From assembly GCF_028689305.1 (NCBI RefSeq), contig NZ_JAQTWM010000010.1:16322-61597 (forward strand): DNA of 45,276 nucleotides, given 5' to 3'. Below the pieces are notes generated by a model. The model saw nothing but the letters and a program-made list of their open reading frames with translations, was not told where the DNA came from and did no database searches. Shown one piece after another: positions 24,492-34,219 of this stretch. Positions within the stretch are counted from its first letter, which is position 1. Every line of letters begins with the position of its first letter. Source of the DNA: Rhodoferax sp. (GTDB lineage Bacteria > Pseudomonadota > Gammaproteobacteria > Burkholderiales > Burkholderiaceae_C). The translations under genes and the position numbers were made by a program.

Positions 24492-25184
24492 ATGTCTTCA
24501 CTCACCTCTACCGATCCTCCCCTGTTTGCCGGCCACACTCGACGCGAACGACGCAAGGACGCTCGCCCGGGTGAGTTACTGGCGGCGGCCTTGGATTTGT
24601 TTGTAGAAAAAGGTTATGCCGCGACAAGGGTGGAAGAAGTTGCCAAGCGTGCCGGTGTTTCCAAAGGAACGCTGTTTCTGTATTTTTCCAGCAAGGAAGA
24701 GCTTTTCAAAGCCGTTGTGCGCGAACACATTACTGGCCGTTTTGCCCAGTGGAGTGACGAAATCGAAAATTTCGAAGGCAATTCACAAGAAATGCTGCGT
24801 TATTGCCTGCACAGTTGGTGGGAACACATCGGAGCGACTCAAGCATCGGGTATCCCGAAGTTGATGATGAGTGAAGCAAGTAACTTTCCTGAATTGGGTG
24901 CCTTCTACCAAGCTGAGGTGATGCAACCTGGCAAAGCACTGATTGAGCGTATTCTGCAACGCGGTATAGAACGTGGCGAAATCCGCGCCATGGATTTGAA
25001 ATACGGGGTTTACATGGTGCTGGCCCCGTTGCTGTTTCTGGCCATGTGGAAACATTCTTTTGGCACCTGTTGCGGCACGCTCGCTCAGATTGAGCCTGAA
25101 AGATATCTGGAAACACAGCTTGACATGTTGTTGCTGGGTTTCAGCACCGACAGCGCCCGCCCTTCCCTTTCCCTGAGCACCTGA
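24492..25184 (+). CDS. TetR/AcrR-family repressor of the RND operon
   Basis: The 230-residue protein has the TetR DNA-binding domain at about 27-75: ELLAAALDLFVEKGYAATRVEEVAKRAGVSKGTLFLYFSSKEELF. The C-terminal helical part would bind a ligand. Its stop codon is four bases from the membrane-fusion gene, so it is first in the efflux operon and autoregulated if the palindrome before it is its operator. Family members of this layout respond to drugs, fatty acids or aromatic compounds. Confidence 0.9.
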   Translation: MSSLTSTDPPLFAGHTRRERRKDARPGELLAAALDLFVEKGYAATRVEEVAKRAGVSKGTLFLYFSSKEELFKAVVREHITGRFAQWSDEIENFEGNSQEMLRYCLHSWWEHIGATQASGIPKLMMSEASNFPELGAFYQAEVMQPGKALIERILQRGIERGEIRAMDLKYGVYMVLAPLLFLAMWKHSFGTCCGTLAQIEPERYLETQLDMLLLGFSTDSARPSLSLST

Positions 25185-25188
25185 TGGC

Positions 25189-26331
25189 ATGAAACCCTGG
25201 ATCAAATGGAGCATTGCTGGCGTGGTTGTCGCTTTGCTGGCCGCTGGCACCCTGCGTACCCTGTCGGCACGCCAAGCCAAACGAGCGACCCTGGAAACAC
25301 AACAGATCGCACAAAAAACCCAGGTGGCGATCCAACTGATGCCGACCGATCTTGTGCAGGTCAAAATGCTCGACCTGCCTCACAACATCGCTGTATCGGG
25401 TTCTGTCAATGCTGCCCAAACAGCTTTGGTCAAGGCACGGATTGCGGGTGAATTGCAGGGTTTGACGGTGCGCGAAGGCGACTCCGTCAAGGCTGGACAA
25501 GTGCTGGGCCGGATTGACCCCACCGAATCCGAGGCTCGTCTGCGTCAGGCACAGCAACAAGCCCAGGCTGCCAAGGCGCAGGTGGATATCGCTCAGCGTA
25601 GTCATGACAACAATGTGGCATTGGTAGCACAAGGTTTCATCTCCAGCACGGCGCTGGCTGCATCGCAAGCCACTCTGGCAGCCGCCCAGGCTACCCACGC
25701 GGCCGCCCAATCAGCAGCGGATATCGCCGTCAAGAGTTTGAACGACACCGTGCTGCATGCGCCGATTGCCGGACACATCGCACAACGATTGGCGCAAACT
25801 GGTGAACGTGTCGCCATAGACACGCGAATTGTTGAAATCATCGACCTCAACCATCTGGAACTGGAGTCAGCGCTGAGTCCAGAGGATGCACTCCAGGTCA
25901 GGGTAGGCCAGAAAGCAATGTTGCGTGTCGAAGGGAGCACACAACCGATATCAGCCAGTGTGGCACGCATCAACCCCAGTGCCTCGGCAGGAAGCCGCGC
26001 CGTACCGGTCTATCTGACCATTGCTGCTGGCTCCGCACTGCGGCGGGGTCTGTTCCTAGAGGGCACGATCTCTACCAGAACGCTGCACACACTGGCTGTG
26101 CCCTTGAGTGCGGTACGCACAGATAAACCCAAACCCTATGTCCAACTGGTGCGGGACAAACAGGTGCAGCATGTCAATGTGGAGATGGGCATGCGCAGCC
26201 AGATAGACGAGCAAACCATGGTCAGCGTCAAGGGCCTGCCGGAGGGGTCAATCGTCATTGCCGGTACTGTCGGTCTTTTGCGTCCTGGCGCCTCGGTCAA
26301 CGTCACGGTTCCAGAACAAGGAGCCCGCTGA
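25189..26331 (+). CDS. RND efflux membrane-fusion (periplasmic adaptor) protein
   Basis: The 380-residue protein has an N-terminal anchor helix (WSIAGVVVALLAAGTL), then the first lipoyl half (ARIAGELQGLTVREGDSVKAGQVLGRIDP), an Ala/Gln-rich coiled-coil hairpin at about 105-180, the second lipoyl half (LHAPIAGHIAQRLAQTGERV), and beta-barrel and membrane-proximal domains. It links the inner-membrane pump to a TolC-type channel. The stop codon touches the ATG of the pump gene. Confidence 0.93.
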   Translation: MKPWIKWSIAGVVVALLAAGTLRTLSARQAKRATLETQQIAQKTQVAIQLMPTDLVQVKMLDLPHNIAVSGSVNAAQTALVKARIAGELQGLTVREGDSVKAGQVLGRIDPTESEARLRQAQQQAQAAKAQVDIAQRSHDNNVALVAQGFISSTALAASQATLAAAQATHAAAQSAADIAVKSLNDTVLHAPIAGHIAQRLAQTGERVAIDTRIVEIIDLNHLELESALSPEDALQVRVGQKAMLRVEGSTQPISASVARINPSASAGSRAVPVYLTIAAGSALRRGLFLEGTISTRTLHTLAVPLSAVRTDKPKPYVQLVRDKQVQHVNVEMGMRSQIDEQTMVSVKGLPEGSIVIAGTVGLLRPGASVNVTVPEQGAR

Positions 26332-29300
26332 ATGTGGTTCACCCGTGTCAGCCTGAATAATCCGGTTTTTGCCACCATGATGATGCTCGCCCTGGTCGTA
26401 CTGGGCCTGTTTTCGATGCAGCGGTTGCAGGTTGATCAGTTCCCCAACGTCGACTTCCCAGTCGTGGTCGTCATCACCGATTACCCCGGTGCCTCGCCAG
26501 AAATAGTCGAAAGCGAAGTCACCAAAAAGGTTGAGGAAGGTGCCAATACCATTGCTGGTATCAATGCCCTGACTTCACGCTCTTATGAAGGTCAATCGGT
26601 TGTGATCATCGAATTCGGCCTGCACATGGATGGCCGCAAGGCGGCTGAAGATGTGCGAGAAAAGGTGGCCTCCATCCGCCCCACACTACGCACCGAGGTG
26701 AAAGAACCACGGGTGTTGCGCTTTGACCCAGCCAGCCGTGCTATCTGGTCAGTGGCAGTATTACCTGACAACAGCGTCCAGGGCCAGACCATGAACCCGG
26801 TGGAGTTGACCAACTGGGCCGAACAGGTGCTCAAAAAGCGACTGGAGAACGTGCGCGGTGTTGGTTCGGTGACACTGGTCGGTGGTAGCAAGCGCGAGAT
26901 CAATATCTATTTGAATCCCCAGGCGCTGGAGGCTTTTGGCATCACGCCAGATCAGGTCGTCAATGCCGTGCGCAGTGAGAACCAGGACTATCCAGCAGGC
27001 AGTATCCGTTCAACCGAACAAGAGCGCGTCATCCAGATTGCAGCGCGGGTACAGCGCCCGGAAGACTTTGGCCGGATCATCATCACTCGCAAAAATGGTG
27101 CCCCGGTGCGGGTAGATCAGGTTGGCAGTGTCAGTGATGGTGCCCAGGAGATCGATAGCCTGGCGCTGTACAACGGCCAACGTACCCTGCTCCTCAACGT
27201 GCAGAAGTCACAGGACGAAAACACCATTGGTGTCGTTGACGCTTTGAACAAAACCCTGGAAGGCATCCAGCAGACCTTGCCGCCCGGTGTCAAACTGAAC
27301 CCCATTACCGACGGTTCCCGGCAAATTCGCGTGTCCGTGTCCAATGTGCGCCAAACACTGATTGAAGGTGCACTGCTCACGGTGTTGATCGTGTTCCTGT
27401 TCCTTAATTCCTGGCGATCCACCATCATCACAGGACTGACCTTGCCGATTGCACTGGTCGGTACGTTTTTCTTCATGAACCTGCTGGGCTTCACGATCAA
27501 CATGATTACCATGATGGCGCTCAGCTTGTGCGTCGGTCTGCTGATCGATGATGCCATTGTGGTCCGCGAGAACATCGTGCGCCATGTGCAAATGGGCAAA
27601 GGTCCATTCCAGGCGTCAATGGACGGCACCCGTGAAATTGGTCTGGCCGTGTTTGCCACCACCTTGTCCATCGTGGCCGTGTTTTTGCCCATTGGTTTCA
27701 TGGGCGGCATCATTGGCAAGTTTTTCCATGAGTTTGGCCTGACGATTGTGGCTGCGGTGCTGATCTCGATGTTTGTCAGCTTCACCCTTGACCCCATGTT
27801 GTCAAGCATCTGGCACGACCCAAGTATTGAGGCCCACGGCAAGCACCATGCGCCGGTCAGCTTCTACGACCGTTCTGTAGGGCGCATCACGGCCCTGTTT
27901 GATCATGGCACCGATGTGTTGGTAGAGATTTACCAGAACATCCTGCGCTGGGCGCTGGCACACAAGCTCAGCACCATCACTTTGGCCGGGATGATTTTTA
28001 TTGGCAGTATTTTCATGGTGCCTCTGTTAGGCACTGAATTTGTGCCCAAATCCGATTTTTCCGAAACGAATCTGACCTTCAACACCCCGGTGGGCTCGTC
28101 ACTGGAAGTAACCGAGGCGCGCGCGCGCCAGGTTGAAGCCATCATCCGATCTTTCCCCGAAGTACGCTACACCCTGACCACCATCAATACCGGCAACGCG
28201 CAGGGCAAAATCTACGCCAGTACCTACATCCGGCTGGTTGATCGCAAGCTGCGTCAGCGCGATGTGGATGCCATGTCGGTAGCCTTGCGCCAGCGCCTGC
28301 GGCAGGTACCTGGTATCACCGTGACCCATGTGGGATTGCTGGATCCGGTGGGTGGGCAGAAACAGATTTCCTTTTCGATCCAGGGAGCCGACATGGACGA
28401 ACTCTCGCGCCTGACCACACTGGCGCTGGAAAAAGTCAGGGGCATTCCCGGTCTGGTCGATCTGGACTCTACTCTGAAACCCAACAAGCCCACTTTGGAT
28501 GTCCAAGTACACCGAGAAGCCACCTCCGATCTGGGCTTGAGTGTGGCGCAAATCGGTAATGCGCTACGTACACTGGTAGCAGGGCAAACTGTAGGCAATT
28601 GGCGCGCTCCGGATGACCAGACCTATGACGTGAACGTGCGTCTGTCACCCCAATCACGCAATCAAGCGGAAGATCTGGCTCATCTGCCGTTTGCCCTCGG
28701 GACAACAGCAGACGGCAGTGCCCGTGTGGTGCGCCTTAACCAAGTCGCCAGCGTCGTGGCTTCGTCCGGTTCCAACCAGATCAACCGGCGCGATCTAACC
28801 CGTGAAGTGGCCATCACCGGTAATGTGGCAGGCCGCTCGGCTGGCGAGATATCGGCCGATATCAAACTGGCGATGGACAGCATCGTCCTGCCACCGGGCT
28901 ACAGCTACAAGTTCAGCGGTTCCACCAAGGACATGGGTGAGGCCTTTGGTTATGCACTGTCGGCACTGGTGTTGGCGGTGATCTTCATCTATATGATTCT
29001 TGCCAGTCAGTTCAAAAGCTTTTTCCAACCACTGGCGCTGATGACTTCGCTACCCCTGACCCTGATCGGGGTGGTGTTGGCGCTGCTGATGTTCAACTCC
29101 ACGCTGTCCATGTTTTCGGTCATCGGCGTGGTCATGCTGATGGGTTTGGTGACCAAAAATGCCATTCTGCTGGTGGACTTTGCCATTCGGGCACGCGACC
29201 TCAAGCACGACGCAGAAGGCAATGAAATACCTGGTTTGTCACGCCAGGAAGCCTTGCTGATGGCTGCACGGGTACGGTTGCGCCCTATTTTGATGACCAC

Positions 29301-29559
29301 CCTGGCGATGATTTTTGGCATGGCGCCGCTGGCATTTGCGATGTCGGAGGGATCTGAAATGCGCGCGCCCATGGGCCAGGCGGTCATCGGCGGCGTCATT
29401 ACGTCATCTCTGCTGACCTTGGTGGTGGTTCCAGTGGTGTACTGCTACATGGATGACCTGGCGCAATGGCTGCGCCGCCGATGGAATCCCTCAGCCAAAA
29501 CACCGCCACATGCTCAGGCCTTTGTTCCTACGCCAGCTAAAATCGAAAAAGTCCGTTAA
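26332..29559 (+). CDS. RND-family efflux pump, HAE1 type
   Basis: The 1075-residue pump has the standard layout of 12 membrane helices with two large periplasmic loops. The start WFTRVSLNNPVFATMMMLALVVLGLFSMQRL and the proton-relay Asp pair in LLIDDAIVVREN (helix 4) are present, as is GLVTKNAILLVDFA in the second half. The porter-domain signature DQFPNVDFPVV matches multidrug or lipid-type HAE1 pumps rather than heavy-metal (HME) pumps. It acts with the adaptor upstream and probably with the TolC protein three genes downstream. Confidence 0.95.
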   Translation: MWFTRVSLNNPVFATMMMLALVVLGLFSMQRLQVDQFPNVDFPVVVVITDYPGASPEIVESEVTKKVEEGANTIAGINALTSRSYEGQSVVIIEFGLHMDGRKAAEDVREKVASIRPTLRTEVKEPRVLRFDPASRAIWSVAVLPDNSVQGQTMNPVELTNWAEQVLKKRLENVRGVGSVTLVGGSKREINIYLNPQALEAFGITPDQVVNAVRSENQDYPAGSIRSTEQERVIQIAARVQRPEDFGRIIITRKNGAPVRVDQVGSVSDGAQEIDSLALYNGQRTLLLNVQKSQDENTIGVVDALNKTLEGIQQTLPPGVKLNPITDGSRQIRVSVSNVRQTLIEGALLTVLIVFLFLNSWRSTIITGLTLPIALVGTFFFMNLLGFTINMITMMALSLCVGLLIDDAIVVRENIVRHVQMGKGPFQASMDGTREIGLAVFATTLSIVAVFLPIGFMGGIIGKFFHEFGLTIVAAVLISMFVSFTLDPMLSSIWHDPSIEAHGKHHAPVSFYDRSVGRITALFDHGTDVLVEIYQNILRWALAHKLSTITLAGMIFIGSIFMVPLLGTEFVPKSDFSETNLTFNTPVGSSLEVTEARARQVEAIIRSFPEVRYTLTTINTGNAQGKIYASTYIRLVDRKLRQRDVDAMSVALRQRLRQVPGITVTHVGLLDPVGGQKQISFSIQGADMDELSRLTTLALEKVRGIPGLVDLDSTLKPNKPTLDVQVHREATSDLGLSVAQIGNALRTLVAGQTVGNWRAPDDQTYDVNVRLSPQSRNQAEDLAHLPFALGTTADGSARVVRLNQVASVVASSGSNQINRRDLTREVAITGNVAGRSAGEISADIKLAMDSIVLPPGYSYKFSGSTKDMGEAFGYALSALVLAVIFIYMILASQFKSFFQPLALMTSLPLTLIGVVLALLMFNSTLSMFSVIGVVMLMGLVTKNAILLVDFAIRARDLKHDAEGNEIPGLSRQEALLMAARVRLRPILMTTLAMIFGMAPLAFAMSEGSEMRAPMGQAVIGGVITSSLLTLVVVPVVYCYMDDLAQWLRRRWNPSAKTPPHAQAFVPTPAKIEKVR

Positions 29560-29580
29560 CATACCCCCTGGAGTACCAAA

Positions 29581-30243
29581 ATGAATTTGCATAACGTCGA
29601 ACAAGCCCGCTTCAACATGATTGAACAACAAATTCGCCCATGGAACGTGGCGGACAGTGCGGTACTGCAGTTGCTCTCGACGGTCAAACGTGAAGACTTT
29701 GTTCCTCTGGTGCACAAATCCTTGGCGTTTGTTGATATGGCCATACCGTTGCCAGGTGAACAGCTCATGCTCACGCCCCGCATCCAGGCACGCCTGGTTC
29801 AGGATGCGGCCGTCAACCCCACCGACAAGGTACTTGAAATTGGTACTGGCACTGGCTTTACCACTGCTTTGCTGGCGCATCAAGCCCAGCGGGTGATTTC
29901 ACTGGAAATCAACCCGGAGTTGGCAGACATGGCGCGCACCAATCTGCAACAGGCCAACATTCACAATGTCGAAGTACGCCAGGCTGACGGTGTCAATGGC
30001 GCAGCGGCAGACGCGCCATTTGATGTGATTGTGCTGGGTGGTTCCGTGGCCGAAGTACCGCCAAACCTGCTCAATCAGCTCAAGGTTGGTGGACGACTGG
30101 TGGCCATTGTGGGTGACGAGCCCATCATGCACGCGGTAACCATCACCCGCACCAGCGAAACTTATTTCAAAACCGATGAGAAATGGGACGACAACGCCCC
30201 ACGCCTGTTGAATTTTCCAACTTCCCCCGCTTTCAGGTTCTAA
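29581..30243 (+). CDS. PCMT-family (protein-L-isoaspartate type) methyltransferase
   Basis: The 220-residue protein has the SAM-binding motif VLEIGTGTGFTTALLA at about 82-97 and the second motif in DVIVLGGSVAEVPPNLL. The N-terminus MNLHNVEQARFNMIEQQIRPW and VKREDFVPLVHKSLAF fit the PCMT superfamily. True repair enzymes usually have a motif such as VPR-AAY and a more typical acceptor region; here the IPLPGEQLMLTPR part is more distant, so activity on isoaspartate is uncertain. It lies 21 bases after the pump gene and two bases before the rhodanese gene. Confidence 0.85.
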   Translation: MNLHNVEQARFNMIEQQIRPWNVADSAVLQLLSTVKREDFVPLVHKSLAFVDMAIPLPGEQLMLTPRIQARLVQDAAVNPTDKVLEIGTGTGFTTALLAHQAQRVISLEINPELADMARTNLQQANIHNVEVRQADGVNGAAADAPFDVIVLGGSVAEVPPNLLNQLKVGGRLVAIVGDEPIMHAVTITRTSETYFKTDEKWDDNAPRLLNFPTSPAFRF

Positions 30244-30245
30244 CC

Positions 30246-30587
30246 ATGATCACTCAAATCCGCCCCTCCCAACTACCAGCCTGGCTTGAATCCGTGCGTG
30301 GTCACGGTAGTCCCGTGGTGTTGGATGTGCGTGAACCCGCTGAGCTGCAGATGGCCAGCATCAAGGCAGATGGATTTGAATTGATCACCATCCCGATGGG
30401 CGTGATACCTCCTCGGTTAGCTGAGCTGGACCCCAGTCAGCCGATTGCCTGCATCTGTCACCATGGTGGGCGCAGTATGCAAGTCGCGGCTTTTTTGAAG
30501 GCGCGTGGCTTTGACCACGTTGCCAATATCACCGGGGGTATCAACGCGTGGGCAGCGGAAGTCGATCCCACCGTGCCACGCTACTGA
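30246..30587 (+). CDS. Single-domain rhodanese
   Basis: The 113-residue protein is one rhodanese domain with PVVLDVREPAE, and an active-site loop CHHGGRSMQ (CxxGxRS type) with the catalytic Cys near residue 75. GFDHVANITGGINAWAAEVDP closes the fold. It would move sulfane sulfur to a thiol acceptor. I start it at the ATG at 30246, three bases after the methyltransferase stop; a longer frame from 30183 would overlap that gene. It sits between the pump and TolC genes of the efflux operon. Confidence 0.9.
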   Translation: MITQIRPSQLPAWLESVRGHGSPVVLDVREPAELQMASIKADGFELITIPMGVIPPRLAELDPSQPIACICHHGGRSMQVAAFLKARGFDHVANITGGINAWAAEVDPTVPRY

Positions 30588-30646
30588 CACTGCAAGCTGT
30601 TACGCCTCTTGATCTGTCTGTCATCTGCCCATTTTTCTGCCACATC

Positions 30647-31969
30647 ATGAATACTATGCGCCTATCCTCCCTCTCGCTGGCTCTCTCCGCCGCGCTGGCG
30701 CTACCCGCGCAGGCCCAAAGTCTGGTGGATTTGTACCAGGCGGCAAAAGCCTTTGATGCCAACTACCAGTCGGCCAAGTCACTGTACGAAGCCAATCTGG
30801 CCAAAGGTGAGCAGGCCCAAGCAGGGTTGTTGCCCAGTGCCAACCTGGCCATGGGAGTGAATCGCACCAACATCTCCAGCGATATGGCGACATTTGACCG
30901 CGGCAGTTACGGTAATCAGAGCGCCACACTGAGTGCATCACAACCGTTGTACCGACCTGCCAATAGGGCTACTGCGGAACAGGGGAAAAAGCAGGCAGAA
31001 CTGGCACAGGCTCAGTTGACAGCAGCAAGCCAGGATTTGATCGTACGTGTCAGCCAAGCCTACTTTGACGTACTGGCTTCCCAGGACAGCCTGAATTTTG
31101 TCAAATCGCAAAAGACGGCAGTGGCCGAACAATTGGCTTCAGCCAAGCGGAATTTTGAAGTCGGTACCGCCACCATTACCGACACACGTGAGGCGCAAGC
31201 TCGATATGACTTGGTACTGGCACAGGAAATCGCTGCAGACAACGATTTGCGCGTGAAGAAAATCGCCCTTGATCAACTGACCGGCAAAACGCCTTCCACC
31301 CCAAAGGCCATGCGGCTGCCAGTCAACCTGCCGGAAATCGCACCCAATAATGTGACACCGTGGGTGAACCAGTCAGAAGACATTCACCCTTCGGTTCAAC
31401 AAGCCCGTTTGGCATTGGAAGTCGCTCAACTGGAAACCCAGAAAGCCCAGGCAGGCAACAAGCCGACACTGGACTTGACCGGCAGCTACAACATCACAAA
31501 AAACAACGGAACCTCCAGCACAACGCTGGACTACCGCAACAATGTCGCAGCAGTGGGGCTGAGCTTTAACCTGCCGCTGTTTGCTGGCTACGCCATTCAG
31601 AACCGGATCAAAGAAACACTGGCACTCGAAGACAAATCACGGTCCGACTTGGAGGCCGCCAAGCGCGGTGTGGCGCAAGCCACTCGCAGCGCTTTTTTCG
31701 GTGTGCAATCCGGCCTGGGTCAAGTCAAGGCCTTGGAAGCGGCCGAAGCGTCCAGCCAAAGTGCACTGGATGCCACCAAGCTGGGTTATCAGGTTGGCGT
31801 GCGCATCAACATCGACGTGCTCAACTCCCAAAGCCTGCTGTTTGACACCAAGGCCAAGCTGGCCAAAGCACGCTACGACGTGCTGGTAGGCGGCTTGAAA
31901 CTGCGTCAGGCCAACGGCTCGCTCAAGGAAGATGACCTCGCAGCCATCAATGCGCTGCTGATCCCCTGA
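30647..31969 (+). CDS. tolC: TolC-family outer-membrane channel protein
   Basis: The 440-residue protein has a signal peptide (LSLALSAALALPAQAQS) and two outer-membrane-efflux repeats. The first begins LVDLYQAAKAFDANYQSAK; the second includes LGYQVGVRINIDVLNSQSLLFDTK, the conserved TolC repeat end. Long Ala/Gln-rich helices between them form the periplasmic tunnel. It lies 59 bases after the rhodanese gene and closes the efflux operon. A start at 30656 (MRLSSLSL) is equally possible. Confidence 0.93.
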   Translation: MNTMRLSSLSLALSAALALPAQAQSLVDLYQAAKAFDANYQSAKSLYEANLAKGEQAQAGLLPSANLAMGVNRTNISSDMATFDRGSYGNQSATLSASQPLYRPANRATAEQGKKQAELAQAQLTAASQDLIVRVSQAYFDVLASQDSLNFVKSQKTAVAEQLASAKRNFEVGTATITDTREAQARYDLVLAQEIAADNDLRVKKIALDQLTGKTPSTPKAMRLPVNLPEIAPNNVTPWVNQSEDIHPSVQQARLALEVAQLETQKAQAGNKPTLDLTGSYNITKNNGTSSTTLDYRNNVAAVGLSFNLPLFAGYAIQNRIKETLALEDKSRSDLEAAKRGVAQATRSAFFGVQSGLGQVKALEAAEASSQSALDATKLGYQVGVRINIDVLNSQSLLFDTKAKLAKARYDVLVGGLKLRQANGSLKEDDLAAINALLIP

Positions 31970-32075
31970 ATTGGCCAATGCCTCCGTGAGAGGCTGATAC
32001 CCCACGACACGCCGAGTCAGCTTGGCTTGTGAACCTGTTCGCGATCCAGCTGACGTCTCGCGTGCTCCAAAAACA

Positions 32076-32110
32076 AGGGGTGGTGAATTGCACTGCCATT
32101 CACCACCCCT
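32076..32110 (-). terminator. Strong terminator at the end of the electron-transfer operon
   Basis: A perfect 13-base inverted repeat, AGGGGTGGTGAAT (32076-32088) and ATTCACCACCCCT (32098-32110), has a nine-base loop. On the minus strand it follows the cytochrome b/c fusion gene and is followed by TTGTTTTTGG. It lies between the convergent tolC and cytochrome genes and could stop both transcripts. Confidence 0.8.
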
Positions 32111-32123
32111 CAGCACATGCGAA

Positions 32124-34136
32124 TCAGAGTGCCGTAAAGAACCCGATAGCCACCAGCGTCAATAATGTCAGCCCGATAACAATCAGCACAAATCCCAACA
32201 CCTTGGACGCAGCCAGCTTGCCAGGTGACGGAGCATCCACCAAGCGACTTTGTAGCTCACCACTATCCAGCAAGCGCTGGTATTCCAGCGGATGCTCATG
32301 CTTGAATTCCTCGACAGAGAAGGTTCCGGTGAACATCACCACCTCCAGCGGGAATTTGTCGGGCCGGAAATGGTTGTTAAAGAAGTGCACAGTGAACAGA
32401 AACACCACGGCAAGGAAGGCTTCTTCAGCGTGGAAGATCGCTGCCACGTTAAACACCCAGCCTGGCAGGAAGGCGCCGAAGAAGTTGGGCAGCCACATGA
32501 TCAAGCCACTCACACCAATGATGGTCACCCCCCAGAACGGCGCCCAATAATCAAACTTCTCCCAATAAGTCCAGCGATCAAATTTGGGCCGTGGACCCTT
32601 GCCAAAGAACCACTTGAACATCCCCAACATGTCTTGAGCATCTTTCAGATTGGGAACCATCGAATTCGGCCCAAAGAACTTGAAGTTCTTCCAGTCACGG
32701 ACGATGCGCCACCCCATATAGAACAGGTGCCAGAAGAACACACCGGCAAAAATGACCGCATTCACCCGGTGGATGGTGCCAGCAATGTGTGGTCCCCCCA
32801 AGGCGCTCATCAACGGTTGTGCCCACGGCGAGCTCGGGTAGAACAGTGGGATACCGGTCAGTGTCAGAATCATCAGACTCAAGGCAAAAGTGATGTGGGC
32901 CGCACGCCAGATCGGGCTGAAGCGCTGAATATGCTTGCCCGCAACGCCGACAGGCAGTGCATCAACCTTGATGTGCGGCAGGGTACTGCGCACCCTGCGT
33001 TCTTTCCATTCACGGTAGAACCACAACAAGGTGTGTAACCAGAAAAACGCAAACGTCCCCACCAGCAGTTGCACCATGATCTGCCAGGCGACCCAAATTT
33101 GCGGGTAACGCTTGAAGTCTCCGGCATGGCCATGCGGCTGGAAGGTGGCAAAACCCGCAGGTGCTTTGGCCAAGTCCTTCTTGCCACTGTGGCACGACTC
33201 GCAGGTCTTCAACCGGTTGTTGGCATGCACCATGGACTTGGGGTCATCGACCTTCAATATCTTGTGACTGCCATGGCAGTCATAACATTTGGCGGTGTAA
33301 GCGTAACCCAGCGTACTGATCTGACCATGATAAGTAGCCTTATAGGTCTTGAGATTTTCTTTGTGACAAGAGCCACAACTCTGCGTAACGGCCAGCTTGA
33401 AGGGGTCCACCGAAGAGTTGACGATGTCATGGACACCATGGCAGTCCGTGCAAACAGCAGCCTTGGCATTCTTCTTGTCCAGAACCTCCATACCGTGTAC
33501 GGAACCAGCATATGCCTCCAATTGATCCTCGTGGCAGCTTTGGCCACAGTTATTGGCAATGTTCAGACGCCACTGCGCATATTGAGGTGACTCTTTGGCC
33601 GGAACGTTGAAACTATGGGTGTCATGACAGTTGTCGCATGAAGCATTCGGCCGGGCCTTGTTGTCCTCACTGGGGCGGGCATGAAAGGACTGCTGGTAGG
33701 CTGTTATGTTTTTAGCCACAAATTCAAGTTTGGGTTTGTCCTTGGCGGTGCCCGCTTTTTGTACCTGCTCCCACAGCGTCTGATGACACCCCGCACAATC
33801 CACCTTGGCCAGCTTGAGTGCCGGATCTTTGCTGTGGGCATTGGCTTTTTCCGCGTTGTCTTTGATATCTGTATGGCAGGCCACACAGCTCATGCTAGCG
33901 TGCACGCTCTGCGCAAACTTGTCAGGAACCACGGCATGCATCTCACGCGGCCTGCCTTCAGCGCCGGCTATTTCCAGCTTGCCCTTTTTGCCATCATGGC
34001 AACTCAGGCAAGTGGCATTGTCCAGTTTGGTGCCAGCAGTTGCGGACGCTACATCGGCGGCCATAACCGGCACACTCAGGCAGGTGCCCAATAACCAGAC
34101 CAATCCACCCAGCAGATGAGAAGATGTCAATCGCAT
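32124..34136 (-). CDS. Nine-heme cytochrome c fused to a membrane cytochrome b (CbcL-like)
   Basis: A signal peptide (residues 1-26) leads into a periplasmic part with nine heme-binding motifs at residues 43, 84, 114, 167, 197, 229, 254, 284 and 312. Eight are CxxCH; the one at 197 is CGQSCH, with three residues between the Cys. From about residue 350 to the end follow several membrane helices of the cytochrome b561/formate dehydrogenase gamma type, with His in WLHTLLW, RAAHITFAL, GTIHRVNAV and FFWHLFYM for b hemes. The layout matches Geobacter CbcL, a menaquinone-linked reductase. Here it would exchange electrons between the quinone pool and periplasmic MtrA. The length is 670 residues. It is the last gene of the operon, 83 bases after the monoheme gene. 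Confidence 0.88.
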   Translation of the reverse strand: MRLTSSHLLGGLVWLLGTCLSVPVMAADVASATAGTKLDNATCLSCHDGKKGKLEIAGAEGRPREMHAVVPDKFAQSVHASMSCVACHTDIKDNAEKANAHSKDPALKLAKVDCAGCHQTLWEQVQKAGTAKDKPKLEFVAKNITAYQQSFHARPSEDNKARPNASCDNCHDTHSFNVPAKESPQYAQWRLNIANNCGQSCHEDQLEAYAGSVHGMEVLDKKNAKAAVCTDCHGVHDIVNSSVDPFKLAVTQSCGSCHKENLKTYKATYHGQISTLGYAYTAKCYDCHGSHKILKVDDPKSMVHANNRLKTCESCHSGKKDLAKAPAGFATFQPHGHAGDFKRYPQIWVAWQIMVQLLVGTFAFFWLHTLLWFYREWKERRVRSTLPHIKVDALPVGVAGKHIQRFSPIWRAAHITFALSLMILTLTGIPLFYPSSPWAQPLMSALGGPHIAGTIHRVNAVIFAGVFFWHLFYMGWRIVRDWKNFKFFGPNSMVPNLKDAQDMLGMFKWFFGKGPRPKFDRWTYWEKFDYWAPFWGVTIIGVSGLIMWLPNFFGAFLPGWVFNVAAIFHAEEAFLAVVFLFTVHFFNNHFRPDKFPLEVVMFTGTFSVEEFKHEHPLEYQRLLDSGELQSRLVDAPSPGKLAASKVLGFVLIVIGLTLLTLVAIGFFTAL

Positions 34137-34219
34137 GATGCGTTACCGTAAAACAAAAAGATATGGCCGCTATTCACAGGGAATGCGGCCAAGAGGTTGC
34201 GACATTCGGTACCGGCAAA

